Part shown: positions 36,070-45,079 of the stretch, piece after piece
How the letters are laid out: the number at the start of each line of letters is the position of its first letter
How positions within the stretch are numbered: the stretch's first letter is position 1
Assembly: GCF_008807075.1 (NCBI RefSeq)
Contig: NZ_CP035632.1
Span: 372,001-436,000, forward strand
From: Synechococcus sp. RSCCF101
Lineage (GTDB): Bacteria > Cyanobacteriota > Cyanobacteriia > PCC-6307 > Cyanobiaceae
Length of the DNA stretch: 64,000 nucleotides
Direction: 5' to 3'
Position numbers and translations under genes: made by a program
The notes under the pieces: generated by a model
Databases searched by the model: none
What the model saw: only the letters and a program-made list of their open reading frames with translations
Told to the model about the DNA's origin: nothing

Positions 36070-36858
36070 TCAGAGACTGGTGAGCACATCGCGGCCGGCG
36101 GGCACCTCGTGCACCGGCCCGAGGGGCTCGATGCTGATGCTCACTCCGCTGGCCTGGCTGGTGGGATTGGTGGGAATCGGCAGGTGCACCCGGCCGCTGC
36201 CATCGGGCACGAAGCGCACGCAGCCCACGTGCTGGCCGTCGATCAGGGCCCAGAGCCGGTAGCTGTGGCGCGGAGGAGGATCCGGCAGCCCCTCGATCAC
36301 CAGCAGGTTGTGGCTGCCGCCGGGATTGACCTGAACGCTGCCGCTGGTGTCCCCCATGCCGTGCGGCGGGCGCTCGGCTCCGGCCGGATGCAGGGTCATG
36401 GTGCGCTGCACCCGCTGCACGCCCTCCAGGGGCTGGAGCGCCACGGTGGGGCCGCCGCCCGGGGCAGGGTCAGCATCGGCCAGCCGTTCGCGCAGGCTGA
36501 GCCAGTCGCCTCCGAGCAGGGCGAGGGCGAGCGCCAGGCCACCGGCCAGCAGCCAGGGCGTGCGCGCGGGCCTGTTCCTGCGGTCCGCCGGGCCCGGCGC
36601 CGATCCGGCCTCGCTCAGGAGCCTGTGGCGGAGCCGCGAGGGCGGCGCCTTGCCGCGGGGCAGGGCCAGGGGCAGCAGCTGCAGGGTGGTGCGGAACTCC
36701 TCGAGCCGGGCCTGCAGGGTCGGGTCCGCGGCGAGGGCGGCCTGCAGTTCGCCCCGCTCCTGTTCATCGAGATCGCCGAGGGCATGGCCGGCCAGCAGGG
36801 CGTCGAGCCGGGCGTCGCCGAGATCGGTGCGGGAGGGGTCGGTGGAATCGGGCGTCAT
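36070..36858 (-). CDS. RskA-like anti-sigma factor
   Basis: A 262-residue single-pass membrane protein that would hold the ECF sigma factor encoded upstream. An N-terminal zinc-free anti-sigma region (LDALLAGHALGDLDEQERGEL, about 18-40) is followed by one membrane helix (about 103-118, TPWLLAGGLALALALLGG) and a C-terminal extracytoplasmic RskA domain with LLVIEGLPDPPPRHSYRLWAL and SISIEPLGPVHEVP. It lies 80 bases after the sigma factor gene, same strand, the standard layout of such pairs. Confidence 0.85.
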   Translation of the reverse strand: MTPDSTDPSRTDLGDARLDALLAGHALGDLDEQERGELQAALAADPTLQARLEEFRTTLQLLPLALPRGKAPPSRLRHRLLSEAGSAPGPADRRNRPARTPWLLAGGLALALALLGGDWLSLRERLADADPAPGGGPTVALQPLEGVQRVQRTMTLHPAGAERPPHGMGDTSGSVQVNPGGSHNLLVIEGLPDPPPRHSYRLWALIDGQHVGCVRFVPDGSGRVHLPIPTNPTSQASGVSISIEPLGPVHEVPAGRDVLTSL

Positions 36859-36937
36859 GGGCGGGCGGGGACAGGGGATCGGTCTGCGGTGAGGGCAGGG
36901 GAGAGGGCGGCAGTGGAGAGGGAGGTGGCGGCAGCGG

Positions 36938-37501
36938 TCATGGCTCGAAGCTGAAGTCGATCAGGAGGCTGCGCAGGGCCATCAGCCCCTTGCGCGCCCG
37001 GCTCTTCACGGTGCCCACGGGCAGCTGCAGCCGTTCAGCGATCGCCGACTGGCTCAGGCCCTCGTAGTAGGCGAGCTCGAGCACCTGCCGCTGGTTCGGG
37101 TGGATCGCCGCGAAGGCGTCGCGCACCCGCCGGGTCAGCTCATCCACCTCGGCGAAGCCCTCCGGGCCCGCCTGGCCGCCGCCGCGGAACATGTGCGACC
37201 AGCGCTGCAGGATCTGCCAGCGGTTGCCCTTCTGCTCCAGCCGGTTCAGGGCCATCGAGCGGGTCATCAGCAGCAGATAGGCCAGCACCGGGCCGCGGCT
37301 GGGTTCGTAGCGCCCCTGCTTCCAGTAGCGCAGGAACACGTCGTGGGTGAGATCCTCCGCCTCCTGGCTGGAGCGGCAGAGACGGCGGGCCAGGCGGAAC
37401 ACGGCCGGGCTGCACGCGTCGTAGAGGGCGGCCAGGTCGGTGGGGTCGGGTTCACGGACCTGCGGCTCGCCGACGCCGGCGTCCCGTGGCGCGTCGATCA
37501 T
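36938..37501 (-). CDS. ECF RNA polymerase sigma factor
   Basis: A 187-residue group 4 sigma factor. Region 2 (about 24-95): LYDACSPAVFRLARRLCRSSQEAEDLTHDVFLRYWKQ. Region 4 (about 130-180): LTRRVRDAFAAIHPNQRQVLELAYYEGLSQSAIAERLQLPVGTVKSR, with a clear helix-turn-helix. The absence of region 3 places it among ECF factors, and the pairing with an RskA-like protein resembles the SigK-RskA type. It probably drives the downstream genes for the flavoprotein fusion, DM13 and DUF4079 proteins and the channel. Confidence 0.92.
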   Translation of the reverse strand: MIDAPRDAGVGEPQVREPDPTDLAALYDACSPAVFRLARRLCRSSQEAEDLTHDVFLRYWKQGRYEPSRGPVLAYLLLMTRSMALNRLEQKGNRWQILQRWSHMFRGGGQAGPEGFAEVDELTRRVRDAFAAIHPNQRQVLELAYYEGLSQSAIAERLQLPVGTVKSRARKGLMALRSLLIDFSFEP

Positions 37502-37558
37502 GGGATCAGGCGGCGGTTGACCCTGGAACTACCGGCGGGGCGGCGCGGCGGATGCCGT

Positions 37559-38680
37559 TCACGGAACGGCGACCGGCAGCCGGGGTTCCCGGAAGCGCTC
37601 GGCGATCTGCTTCACCGCCGGGGCGATGCTGAGGAAGGCATCCACGATCTCGGCCTGCAGGTGGTTGCCGGCCAGCTCGGCGATCATCCCCAGCGCCTCC
37701 TGGTGGGGGATCGCCTCCTTGTAGACCCGCTCGTTGGTGAGGGCGTCGTAGATGTCGGCCACGGCCATGATCCGGGCCGGTAGAGGGATGTCCTCCCCGG
37801 CGAGGCCCTGGGGATAGCCGAGGCCGTTCCAGCGCTCGTGGTGGCTGTAGATGATCTGCTTGGCCACCGTCAGCACCGGCATCAGGCTGGCGTCGGCATT
37901 GAGGGTGCGCTCGGCCACCTCGATGGCCTCCAGGCCGAGGGCCGTGTGGCGTTTCATGATCTCGAACTCCGCGTCGGTGAGCGGACCGGGCTTCTGGAGC
38001 ACGGCGTCCGGGATGCCCACCTTGCCGATGTCGTGCAGACCCGCGGTGCTGAACATCATGTCCACCAGCGCATCGCTGATGCGTTCGCGGAAGCCGCTCT
38101 GGCGCATCAGCTGACGGCCGATGGCCTGGACGAAGTAGCGGGTGCGCTGGATGTGCAGGCCGGTCTCGTTGTCGCGCAGCTCGGCCAGGTGGCCCATGGC
38201 CACCACCAGGGTGTCCTGCAGCAGCCGGATCTCGTTGGTGCGCTTGGCCACATCGAGCTCCAGCTGATGGCTGTAGTCCTCCAGCTCCTCGCGGGCCCGC
38301 TTGAGTTCGATCTGGGCATTGACGCGCGCCCTGAGGATCGGAGCGGAGATCGGCTTCTTGATGAAGTCCCGGCAGCCGCAGGCGAAGCCGCGTGATTCCG
38401 CCACCAGGTCATCGGAAGCGGTGACGATGATGATCGGGATGTTGCGGCTGGCGTAATCGTTGTGCAGTTGCTTGCACACGTAGAAGCCGTCGAGGTGCGG
38501 CATCACCACATCCAGCAGGATGCAGTCGGGCACGGGCCGCTGACGGGCCAGCTGCAGGGCGCGGCGGCCGCTGGTGGCCAGCCGCAGCCGGTAGTCGTCG
38601 CCCAGCACCGAGTCGATGAACTGCAGCACCTCAGGCGAGTCATCCACCGCCAGCACCAGTGGCCGCGTGCCGTGATTCAT
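37559..38680 (-). CDS. Response regulator with HD-GYP phosphodiesterase output
   Basis: A 373-residue two-domain regulator. The receiver domain (about 8-125) has VLAVDDSPEV, the phosphoacceptor Asp in DCILLDVVMPHLDGF (near 57), and Lys in FIKKPIS. A coiled linker leads to an HD-GYP domain (about 170-360) with the HD pair in STAGLHDIGKVGIPD, HH in QIIYSHHERWNGLGYPQGL (HHE and GYP motif near 288), and DIYDALTNERVYKEA. It should degrade c-di-GMP when phosphorylated. Its ATG overlaps the stop of the histidine kinase gene as TGATG, so the kinase is almost surely its partner. Confidence 0.93.
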   Translation of the reverse strand: MNHGTRPLVLAVDDSPEVLQFIDSVLGDDYRLRLATSGRRALQLARQRPVPDCILLDVVMPHLDGFYVCKQLHNDYASRNIPIIIVTASDDLVAESRGFACGCRDFIKKPISAPILRARVNAQIELKRAREELEDYSHQLELDVAKRTNEIRLLQDTLVVAMGHLAELRDNETGLHIQRTRYFVQAIGRQLMRQSGFRERISDALVDMMFSTAGLHDIGKVGIPDAVLQKPGPLTDAEFEIMKRHTALGLEAIEVAERTLNADASLMPVLTVAKQIIYSHHERWNGLGYPQGLAGEDIPLPARIMAVADIYDALTNERVYKEAIPHQEALGMIAELAGNHLQAEIVDAFLSIAPAVKQIAERFREPRLPVAVP

Positions 38681-41511
38681 CAGCTCGCCCCCGCCGCTGA
38701 AGGCCGCCCCAGCCGTTCGCGGCGGCTCAGGCGCAGGAACGTCTCGAAGTCGTAGGCGCCCAGGGCGTTCTCCAGGGCGCTGAACACCTCACGGGGCAGG
38801 CTGGCGCGCAGATCGGCCTCCGCATTCCGGAAGCGACGCAGGGCCCCGGCATCGCTGATGGCCGCCAGCTCCTCCAGAGAGCTCAGCAGGGCCGTGAGCT
38901 CCGCTTCGGGCAGCCGGCGGCCCGCCGCAGGGTCGGGTTCGGAGCCGGTGGTCCGGGCCATGGCGTCAAGGGTCGCCTGCCAGAGGTCCTGGAAGCTGGC
39001 CGTCTCCTCCGGATCCGGTGAGCCGTTGTCGAAGCGCTGCTCCAGGCGGGCGGCGGCCTGCTCGAGCTGCAGCGCCCCCACGCTCCCGGCCACGCCCCGC
39101 AGGTTGTGGCAGAGCCGCCGCGCCTCGCTCCGATCGCCACGGCTGAGGGCCGCCTGAAAGCGCCCGGCAGCCGGCCGCTGCTGGCGGACGGTCTCCTGAA
39201 GCAGCCGCTCGTAGAGATCGCGGTTGCCTCCCATGCGGCGCAACCCCTGCTCGCGCACCAGCAGGCTCTCACGGGCGGCGGGTGCCCTGGGCGTTTCCGG
39301 CCGGCTGCCGGTGAGGTGCGAGCCCCAGTCCGGGTGGAGGCTGGCGGGCAGGCCGGCCCTGGCTTCCGGACTGAGCGGGCGCCCGCTCACCCTGGCGATG
39401 CAGGCATAGAGCCGGTCGGGCTCGATCGGCTTGCTCAGGTGGGCCTGCATGCCCGCCGCCAGGCAGCGGTTGCTCACCTCCACGCCGGCGTGGGCCGTCA
39501 TCGCCACCACCGGCAGCTCCGTGGTGGCCGGGTTGTGGCGCAGGCGCTTCAGGGTCTGCCAGCCATCGAGCACCGGCATCTCCAGGTCCATCAGCACCAG
39601 GTCCACATGCGGATCGCGCTGCAGCCGCTCGAGGGCCTGCTGCCCGTCCTCGGCCGTGGTGGCCTCGATGCCCACCAGATGCAGCAGCTCCTGCGCCACC
39701 TGCTGATTGATCGGGTTGTCCTCCACCAGCAGCACCCTGAGGCCCTTCAACCCCCACTCGCTCGGGTCCTGGCGGGGCTGGTCGAGGCGGTCATCCCGGC
39801 GGGCGCCGGCGGGATGGTGGTCGGCGGGGATGCGCTCCAGGGTGCAGGTGAAGGTGAAGCAGCTGCCCTCTCCCGGGGTGCTCGTCACCGAGAGAGTGCC
39901 GCCCATCACCCGGGCGATGTCGCTGGTGATGGCCAGCCCCAGGCCGCTGCCGCCGAACCGCCGCGTGATGCTGGAATCGGCCTGGGCGAAGGGGGTGAAC
40001 AGGTGGGCCTGGGCCTCCGGCGAGATGCCGATGCCGGTGTCCTCCACCAGAAAGGCCAGCTGCACCAGGTCGTGGTTGCTGCTCAGCCGTTGCACTCTGA
40101 GGCGCACCTGACCCTCGTTGGTGAACTTCACGGCGTTGCCGAGCAGGTTCACCAGGGCCTGCTGGAGGCTGGTCGGATCGCCCCGCACGGCCGTGGGCAC
40201 CAGCGGGTCGACCTGCAGGATCAGATCGAGCCCCTTGTCGTAGGCCTGGCTGCCGATCAGATCGGACGTGCGCGAGAGCACCTCGGTGAGGGAGAACTCG
40301 AGCCGCTCCAGGTCCCGCTGACCCGATTCGATGCGGCCGATGTCGAGGATGTTGTTGACGAGGCTGAGCAGGTGCGAGCCGGCGGCGTGGATCTTGTCCA
40401 GGGCGTCGTACTGGCGCGGTTCGAGCGTGCGCCGCATCGCCAGCTGACTCAGGCCGATGATGCTGTTGAGCGGGGTCCGCAGCTCGTGGCTCATGCGCGA
40501 GAGGAACTCGCTCTTGGCCACATTCGCCCGTTCGGCCTGTGCCTGCGCGTCCTGAAGCAGCCGCTCCTTGCGCAGCAGGTCGCTGATGTCGGTGCCGGTG
40601 CAGACCACAGCCTGCACCGATCCATCGCTGCGGCGGATCACGCCGTTGCGCCAGCGCAGCAGACGTGTGCTGCCGTCGCTGAGGAGGATCTCGTTCTCGT
40701 GCTCGCTCCAGGTGCCGGAGTGGGGCTGATCGAAGCAGGTGCGGAACAGCTCCCGCAGCTCCTGCCGCTGTCCGGCGGGGATGTAGTGCTCGAACCAGTC
40801 CTGCCCGAGCCAGTCGCCCGGCTGCACGCCGAGCAGCGTCTCACCGGCCGGATTGAGCAGTTCGATGCGCCCGTCCTCGCCGAGCACCACGAACAGGCTC
40901 TCCACCGTGCTGAGAACCGTCTCCAGCCGGTGGTGCGCTTCCTCCAGCCGCTGGGACTGCCGGTCCTCCCGGCTCAGATCGTGGAACAGCACCAGCTCCA
41001 GCGCCTCGCCCGGACGCCCCGCAGCGATCGGATCGATCCGGAGGCGACGCCCGTCGCCCGCCAGCACGACGTCCTCCGACTCCGGCTGGCCGTGCCGGTC
41101 TCGCAGATCCGCGAGGTCGGCGGGCAGGCCGTCGAACAGGGCCCGGAAGGCGTCGTTGGTGCTGCGGATGCGGCCCCCGTCGCGCTCGGCGACCAGCGCC
41201 GGCAGGGGCAGTTCGGCCAGCAGGGCCTCCAGGCCGGTGCTGCTGCGGCGGCGCAGACCCGCCACACCAGATGCCAGAGCGAGCCCCAGTGCCAGGCCCC
41301 CCATGCCGGAGAGGGTCAGCAGCGGGCCGCTGCCCCCGGATCGGGGCTCCCGCTCCGCAGCCGTGGCAGGGGCTTCGGGGGGGCTGCCCATGGCCGCTGG
41401 ACGGCTCTCCACGGCGCCGACGGCCAGAGTGGTGCTGAGGGCCAGCAGGGTGATCCCAGCGGCGGCCTGCCACCGGACCCTCGCCATGCCGGTCTGCACC
41501 CCGCGGGCCAT
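38680..41511 (-). CDS. Hybrid sensor histidine kinase (PAS-HisKA-HATPase-REC-HPt)
   Basis: A 943-residue membrane-bound phosphorelay kinase. Two hydrophobic segments (about 15-32 and 65-88) flank a short periplasmic loop. PAS domains follow (about 100-190 and 195-310), then HisKA with the phosphorylated His in [19 protein letters not shown] (near 340), an HATPase domain with N, G1 (VEDTGIGIS) and G2 (GGSGLGLAI) boxes, a receiver with Asp in [16 protein letters not shown] (near 639), and an HPt domain with His in [13 protein letters not shown] (near 802). All relay residues are present. It is coupled to the HD-GYP regulator downstream and transcribed divergently from ocp with about 100 bases between. 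Confidence 0.93.
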   Translation of the reverse strand: MARGVQTGMARVRWQAAAGITLLALSTTLAVGAVESRPAAMGSPPEAPATAAEREPRSGGSGPLLTLSGMGGLALGLALASGVAGLRRRSSTGLEALLAELPLPALVAERDGGRIRSTNDAFRALFDGLPADLADLRDRHGQPESEDVVLAGDGRRLRIDPIAAGRPGEALELVLFHDLSREDRQSQRLEEAHHRLETVLSTVESLFVVLGEDGRIELLNPAGETLLGVQPGDWLGQDWFEHYIPAGQRQELRELFRTCFDQPHSGTWSEHENEILLSDGSTRLLRWRNGVIRRSDGSVQAVVCTGTDISDLLRKERLLQDAQAQAERANVAKSEFLSRMSHELRTPLNSIIGLSQLAMRRTLEPRQYDALDKIHAAGSHLLSLVNNILDIGRIESGQRDLERLEFSLTEVLSRTSDLIGSQAYDKGLDLILQVDPLVPTAVRGDPTSLQQALVNLLGNAVKFTNEGQVRLRVQRLSSNHDLVQLAFLVEDTGIGISPEAQAHLFTPFAQADSSITRRFGGSGLGLAITSDIARVMGGTLSVTSTPGEGSCFTFTCTLERIPADHHPAGARRDDRLDQPRQDPSEWGLKGLRVLLVEDNPINQQVAQELLHLVGIEATTAEDGQQALERLQRDPHVDLVLMDLEMPVLDGWQTLKRLRHNPATTELPVVAMTAHAGVEVSNRCLAAGMQAHLSKPIEPDRLYACIARVSGRPLSPEARAGLPASLHPDWGSHLTGSRPETPRAPAARESLLVREQGLRRMGGNRDLYERLLQETVRQQRPAAGRFQAALSRGDRSEARRLCHNLRGVAGSVGALQLEQAAARLEQRFDNGSPDPEETASFQDLWQATLDAMARTTGSEPDPAAGRRLPEAELTALLSSLEELAAISDAGALRRFRNAEADLRASLPREVFSALENALGAYDFETFLRLSRRERLGRPSAAGAS

Positions 41512-41609
41512 GGACGCCGCCGCACACTCCCAACTATGGCCATCAGGTCCTGGTTGTCAGCCCCGACGGGGTCAGCACCCCGGGGACGTCGGGTAGGTTT
41601 TCTGCAGCC
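41512..41609. promoter_or_regulatory. Divergent promoter region between the histidine kinase and ocp
   Basis: The 98 bases between the two divergent starts must hold both promoters. They contain complementary GC-rich blocks (CCCCGACGGGG and CCCCGGGG... in 41561-41595) that could form a hairpin. I cannot assign -35/-10 boxes with confidence. Confidence 0.5.
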
Positions 41610-42593
41610 ATGCCTACCGCGGAGCACCAGCCTGTGGCCCCCACGATCGATGCCGCCAGGAACATTTTCCCGCAGACGCGCACCGCGGATGTGGTGCCCG
41701 CTCTCGTTGCCCGCTTCAACCAGCTGACGATCGAGGACCAGCTGGCCCTGATCTGGTTCGCCTACAAGGAGATGGGCAGCCAGATCACCCCGGCTGCTCT
41801 CGGCGCGGCCCGCATGCAGTTCGCCGAACCCACCCTCAACTCGATCCGCTCGCTGGAGGCGGAGGATCAGACCAAGGTGATGTTCGAGCTGGCCGGCAAG
41901 ACCGACACGCCGATCAACCGCGTCTATGCCACCTGGTCGGTGAACATCAAGCTCGGCTTCTGGTACAAGCTGGGCGAATGGATGGATGACGGCAGCGTCG
42001 CCGGCATCCCCGAGGCCTATCAGCTCTCCGCCAACGCCGCGGCGGTTCTGGCCGGGATCCGGGAGAGCGAATCCGGCCAGCAGATCTCGATCCTGCGCAG
42101 CTGCGTGGTCGACATGGGCTACGACCCGGCGAAGATCGAGAACATGACGAAGGTGTCGGAGCCGCTGGTGGCCCCGACGGCCGAATCCGAGCGGAGCTCC
42201 GTGAGCATCGAGGGCGTTGAGAACGCCACGGTGATCAACTACATGAACCTGCTCAACGCCAACGACTTCGACAATCTGATCGATCTGTTCCTGCCGGACG
42301 GTGCCCTGCAGCCGCCGTTCCAGAAGCCGATCATCGGCCGCGAGAAGGTGCTGGCGTTTTTCCGGGAGGATTGCCAGAACCTCAACCTGATTCCCTCCAA
42401 CGGCGTCAGCGAACCGGCTGACGACGGCTTCACCCAGATCAAGGTCACCGGCAAGGTTCAGACTCCATGGTTCGGCGCCAACGTGGGCATGAACGTGGCC
42501 TGGCGGTTCCTGCTCGATCCCAGCGGCAAGATCTTCTTCGTTGCCATCGACCTGCTCGCCTCACCCAAGGAGCTGCTGAATCTGGCCCGCTGA
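41610..42593 (+). CDS. ocp: Orange carotenoid protein
   Basis: The blue-light-activated photoprotection protein that binds a keto-carotenoid and quenches phycobilisome energy. The 327-residue protein has the helical N-terminal domain (about 17-170) with TRTADVVPALVARFNQLTIEDQLALIWF, a linker, and an NTF2-like C-terminal domain (about 195-325). The two residues that hydrogen-bond the carotenoid ketone are present: Tyr211 in INYMNLLNANDF and Trp298 in VAWRFLL, equivalent to Tyr201 and Trp288 of the Synechocystis protein by spacing from the C-terminus. First gene of an ocp-crtW-frp operon, transcribed divergently from a hybrid kinase. Confidence 0.97.
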   Translation: MPTAEHQPVAPTIDAARNIFPQTRTADVVPALVARFNQLTIEDQLALIWFAYKEMGSQITPAALGAARMQFAEPTLNSIRSLEAEDQTKVMFELAGKTDTPINRVYATWSVNIKLGFWYKLGEWMDDGSVAGIPEAYQLSANAAAVLAGIRESESGQQISILRSCVVDMGYDPAKIENMTKVSEPLVAPTAESERSSVSIEGVENATVINYMNLLNANDFDNLIDLFLPDGALQPPFQKPIIGREKVLAFFREDCQNLNLIPSNGVSEPADDGFTQIKVTGKVQTPWFGANVGMNVAWRFLLDPSGKIFFVAIDLLASPKELLNLAR

Positions 42594-42637
42594 CGGCGGC
42601 GGTTCGTTCCTCAGGCCTGCCCACCTCCCTGCAGGGG

Positions 42638-43462
42638 ATGATCGGGGCAGGCTTTCTCATTCTTGTGCTGGGTCTGGGAGCGCTCAGCCTGGCTCTGGCC
42701 CTCTGGCTCTGGCTGCGTCTCGAGGCTCCGGCCAGCGGCCATCGCCCGCTTCTGATCGCCGCCCTGCTGCTGTTGCTGCCCCTGCGGGCCTGGTTGCACA
42801 CCGGTCTGTTCATCGGGGCCCACGACGCCATGCACGGCTCCCTGTTTCCGCTGCAGCGGCACTGGAACCGGATGGCGGGGTCGTTGCTGCTGCTCCTCTA
42901 CGCCGGCCTGCCCTACCGCCGCTGCTGCCGTCTGCACCGGCGCCACCATCGCCACTGCGGCCAGGCCGGAGACCCGGATCACTGGCCTGAGCCAGGGGCG
43001 GGCCGCTCGCCGGTGAAGTGCCTGGTGCCGTTCCGCTCCCTGCACTGGTACGCCAGCTTCATGGGCCGCTATCTGGGGCGGGCGCAACTGATCGGCATCG
43101 CTCTGTTTTATGGGGCGGTCGCCGCCGTGCTCTGGCACTGGACCCCGCTCGGTCCGGTCGGGTCGCTGCTGGCTCCCCTCAGCCACTGGCTGCTGCCGCT
43201 GGTGCTGAGCTCCGCCCAGCTGTTCGTGGTGGGCACCTATCTGCCGCATCGCCGGTCTCCGGTCGTGGCGTCGTTGAACTGGCCGGGCTGGCTGTCGCTG
43301 CTGGCCTGCTACCACTTCGGCCATCACCGCGCGCACCACGAGCAGCCCTGGCTTCCCTGGTACGCCCTGCCCGCCACGGACCGCTCGACGGCCATCAATA
43401 ACGAAATGTTTCTGGCATTGCCGACCCGCTCGCGCCTTCCCGGACCCCTTTCCATAAAATGA
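42638..43462 (+). CDS. crtW: Beta-carotene ketolase (CrtW)
   Basis: A 274-residue membrane di-iron oxygenase that adds keto groups to beta-carotene to give echinenone or canthaxanthin, the pigment needed by OCP. The histidine motifs of the fatty-acid-desaturase superfamily are visible: GAHDAMHG (about 64-71), RLHRRHHRHCG, and HFGHHRAHHEQPWLPWY near the C-terminus. Four or so hydrophobic helices surround them. I chose ATG 42638 after a GCAGGGG site, 44 bases past the ocp stop. The location between ocp and frp supports its role in OCP pigment supply. Confidence 0.93.
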   Translation: MIGAGFLILVLGLGALSLALALWLWLRLEAPASGHRPLLIAALLLLLPLRAWLHTGLFIGAHDAMHGSLFPLQRHWNRMAGSLLLLLYAGLPYRRCCRLHRRHHRHCGQAGDPDHWPEPGAGRSPVKCLVPFRSLHWYASFMGRYLGRAQLIGIALFYGAVAAVLWHWTPLGPVGSLLAPLSHWLLPLVLSSAQLFVVGTYLPHRRSPVVASLNWPGWLSLLACYHFGHHRAHHEQPWLPWYALPATDRSTAINNEMFLALPTRSRLPGPLSIK

Positions 43463-43481
43463 GAGGACGTAACAAGTTTTC

Positions 43482-43838
43482 ATGACGTTGCTTGCTGCTC
43501 CCCCTCAGTCCGCCCCGCCCGTGACCCACTGGAGTGAGGCGGAACAAGCCGTGGCACGCAGCGCCTTTGATCTGGCCCGCCGGCGGGAAGCCGCTCTTCT
43601 GCTGGAGACCGTGCAGCAGCACAGCGCCTCGGCCACCGACCTGGATGCGATCTGGCAGCTGCACGACTACCTCAGCGCCCGCCGCTTCGAGCACGAGGGC
43701 AAGTACGTCTTCGATCTGGACGACATCCTCTTTCTCTTCGCCTCCAACCTCAAGGACGGCGTTCTGGCTGCTTCGGAGCTCGAAGGACTCTCGGCCGACA
43801 AGATCGCCAAGATCATCGCCCTCTCCAAGATGGCCTGA
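43482..43838 (+). CDS. frp: Fluorescence recovery protein (FRP)
   Basis: A 118-residue alpha-helical dimer that binds photoactivated OCP and speeds its return to the inactive orange form. Recognisable signature: HWSEAEQAVARSAFDLARRREAALLLETV, DLDAIWQLHDYLSARRFEHEGKYVFDLDDILFLFA, ending SADKIAKIIALSKM, closely following the Synechocystis FRP pattern (WQLHDFLSARRHEIDGKY). It lies 19 bases after crtW with an AGGA-type site, completing the ocp-crtW-frp unit. Its presence points to an FRP-controlled (OCP1-like) OCP. Confidence 0.93.
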   Translation: MTLLAAPPQSAPPVTHWSEAEQAVARSAFDLARRREAALLLETVQQHSASATDLDAIWQLHDYLSARRFEHEGKYVFDLDDILFLFASNLKDGVLAASELEGLSADKIAKIIALSKMA

Positions 43839-43846
43839 GATTGCTC

Positions 43847-43866
43847 GGCTCCTCAGCTACGGAGCC
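43847..43866. terminator. Hairpin between the convergent frp and MarC genes
   Basis: GGCTCC (43847-43852) pairs with GGAGCC (43861-43866) around an 8-base loop, in the gap between the two stop codons. There is no T-run, so its activity as a terminator is uncertain. Confidence 0.45.
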
Positions 43867-44486
43867 TGCAGCATGAATCCGGTGATCCCTTCGAGGATCA
43901 CCTGAACGGCGATCGCCACCAGCAGGATCCCCATGATGCGGGTGAGGATGCTGATCCCCATCTCACCCAGCAGGCGGCTGATCCGCACCGCCTGCCGCAG
44001 CACCCCATACACGAAGACGCTCACCGCCAGCAGCACGCCGCTGAAGGCCAGCAGACCCGGCATCGCATCCGGGGCCTGTGAGATCACCAGGGAGATCGTG
44101 CCCGGTCCGGCCATGATCGGGATTCCCAGGGGCACCACGGCGTACTGGGCGTCACTGATGTCGGCGGGATGGGTCTGTTTGCGGCGCAGGTCGATCGACT
44201 GGCCGTTGAGCATGCGCAGCCCAAGGGGCAGAACGATCAGACCGCCGGCGATGCGGAACGCCTCGATGCTGATGCCGAGCACACCCAGAAGACCGCTTCC
44301 CAGCCATGCCATGAGCACCAGGGTCACGGCAAAGGTGCTGCAGCACCGCCCCACGATGAAGCGCAGACGGGCCGGATCCCGTTCGCTCGCCGCCAGCATC
44401 ACCGGGATCAGTCCGATGGGATCGGTCACGGCCAGCACGCCGATGGCGCTGGTCATCAGCCAGGTGGGGTCGCCGGGAAGACTCAT
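43857..44486 (-). CDS. MarC family membrane protein
   Basis: A 209-residue integral membrane protein of the MarC/NAAT family, with six hydrophobic helices. Diagnostic sequences: AIGVLAVTDPIGLIPVMLAA in helix 1, FRIAGGLIVLPLGLRML, and AVVPLGIPIMAGPGTISLVI. Some members are linked to amino acid transport, but for most the substrate is unknown. Convergent with frp. Core-type GC content. Confidence 0.9.
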   Translation of the reverse strand: MSLPGDPTWLMTSAIGVLAVTDPIGLIPVMLAASERDPARLRFIVGRCCSTFAVTLVLMAWLGSGLLGVLGISIEAFRIAGGLIVLPLGLRMLNGQSIDLRRKQTHPADISDAQYAVVPLGIPIMAGPGTISLVISQAPDAMPGLLAFSGVLLAVSVFVYGVLRQAVRISRLLGEMGISILTRIMGILLVAIAVQVILEGITGFMLQAP

Positions 44487-44650
44487 CGGCGTTGCCCCGG
44501 TGACGAATCGTCAAGCCAGGCGAGCCTCCAACCGTCGGCTTCCCGAAGCTGCATACCATCGGGCTGTCTCAGCCTGGACCGGCCCGCTTCTGCCGCCGCT
44601 GCCTGTGTGGTCTGACCTGTTCTCCGTCTCATCGCGTTTCTGCTGCAGCC

Positions 44651-45079
44651 ATGGGTAGCCCGATCCCGCGAGAGACGTTCCTGGCACGTGCCAGGGAACG
44701 CTTCGGTGAACATTATGATTACACAGACATGGTGTACAAGAGTTATAAAACTCCGATCAAGATCCGCTGCACCATTCACCCCGTCCGCGATATCAGCATC
44801 ACTCCGGAGCGACACCTCCAGACCACAGGAGGCTGCAAGTTCTGTCTGCGGCAGCTGCGCATTCAGTCCCTGGAACGCGAACTGCGCCGTGCACCCCACG
44901 AGAGGCTGGATGCCCTGCGCCCGTCTCTGACGGTGGCGATCGCTTCGGAAGCCGTGGCGCGTCCAGGCGCAACACCGGAGGCTTCTCATCCAGCCGCCAG
45001 AGCTGGCGGCGATGGCGCAACCAGCCCTGCCCCACTATCAGCTCCACGCCAAGGTCCTCAAACACCGGATTGCGGGTGA
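44651..45079 (+). CDS. Zinc-finger DUF723-like protein
   Basis: A 142-residue protein whose first 85 residues look like the DUF723 module associated with homing endonucleases: FLARARERFGEHYDYTDMVYKSYKTPIKIRC, IHPVRDISITPERHLQTTGGCKFC. The two Cys pairs (Cys39 region and GCKFC) would bind zinc. The remaining 55 residues are low in complexity and overlap the convergent aspartic-protease gene by about 280 bases, so the true protein may be shorter. DNA binding is inferred. Confidence 0.6.
   Translation: MGSPIPRETFLARARERFGEHYDYTDMVYKSYKTPIKIRCTIHPVRDISITPERHLQTTGGCKFCLRQLRIQSLERELRRAPHERLDALRPSLTVAIASEAVARPGATPEASHPAARAGGDGATSPAPLSAPRQGPQTPDCG

Noticed and set aside
29273-41727. Plus-strand open frames of up to 870 residues across the signalling genes
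   Set aside because: Antisense shadows of the well-supported minus-strand genes in GC-rich DNA; composition is not protein-like.
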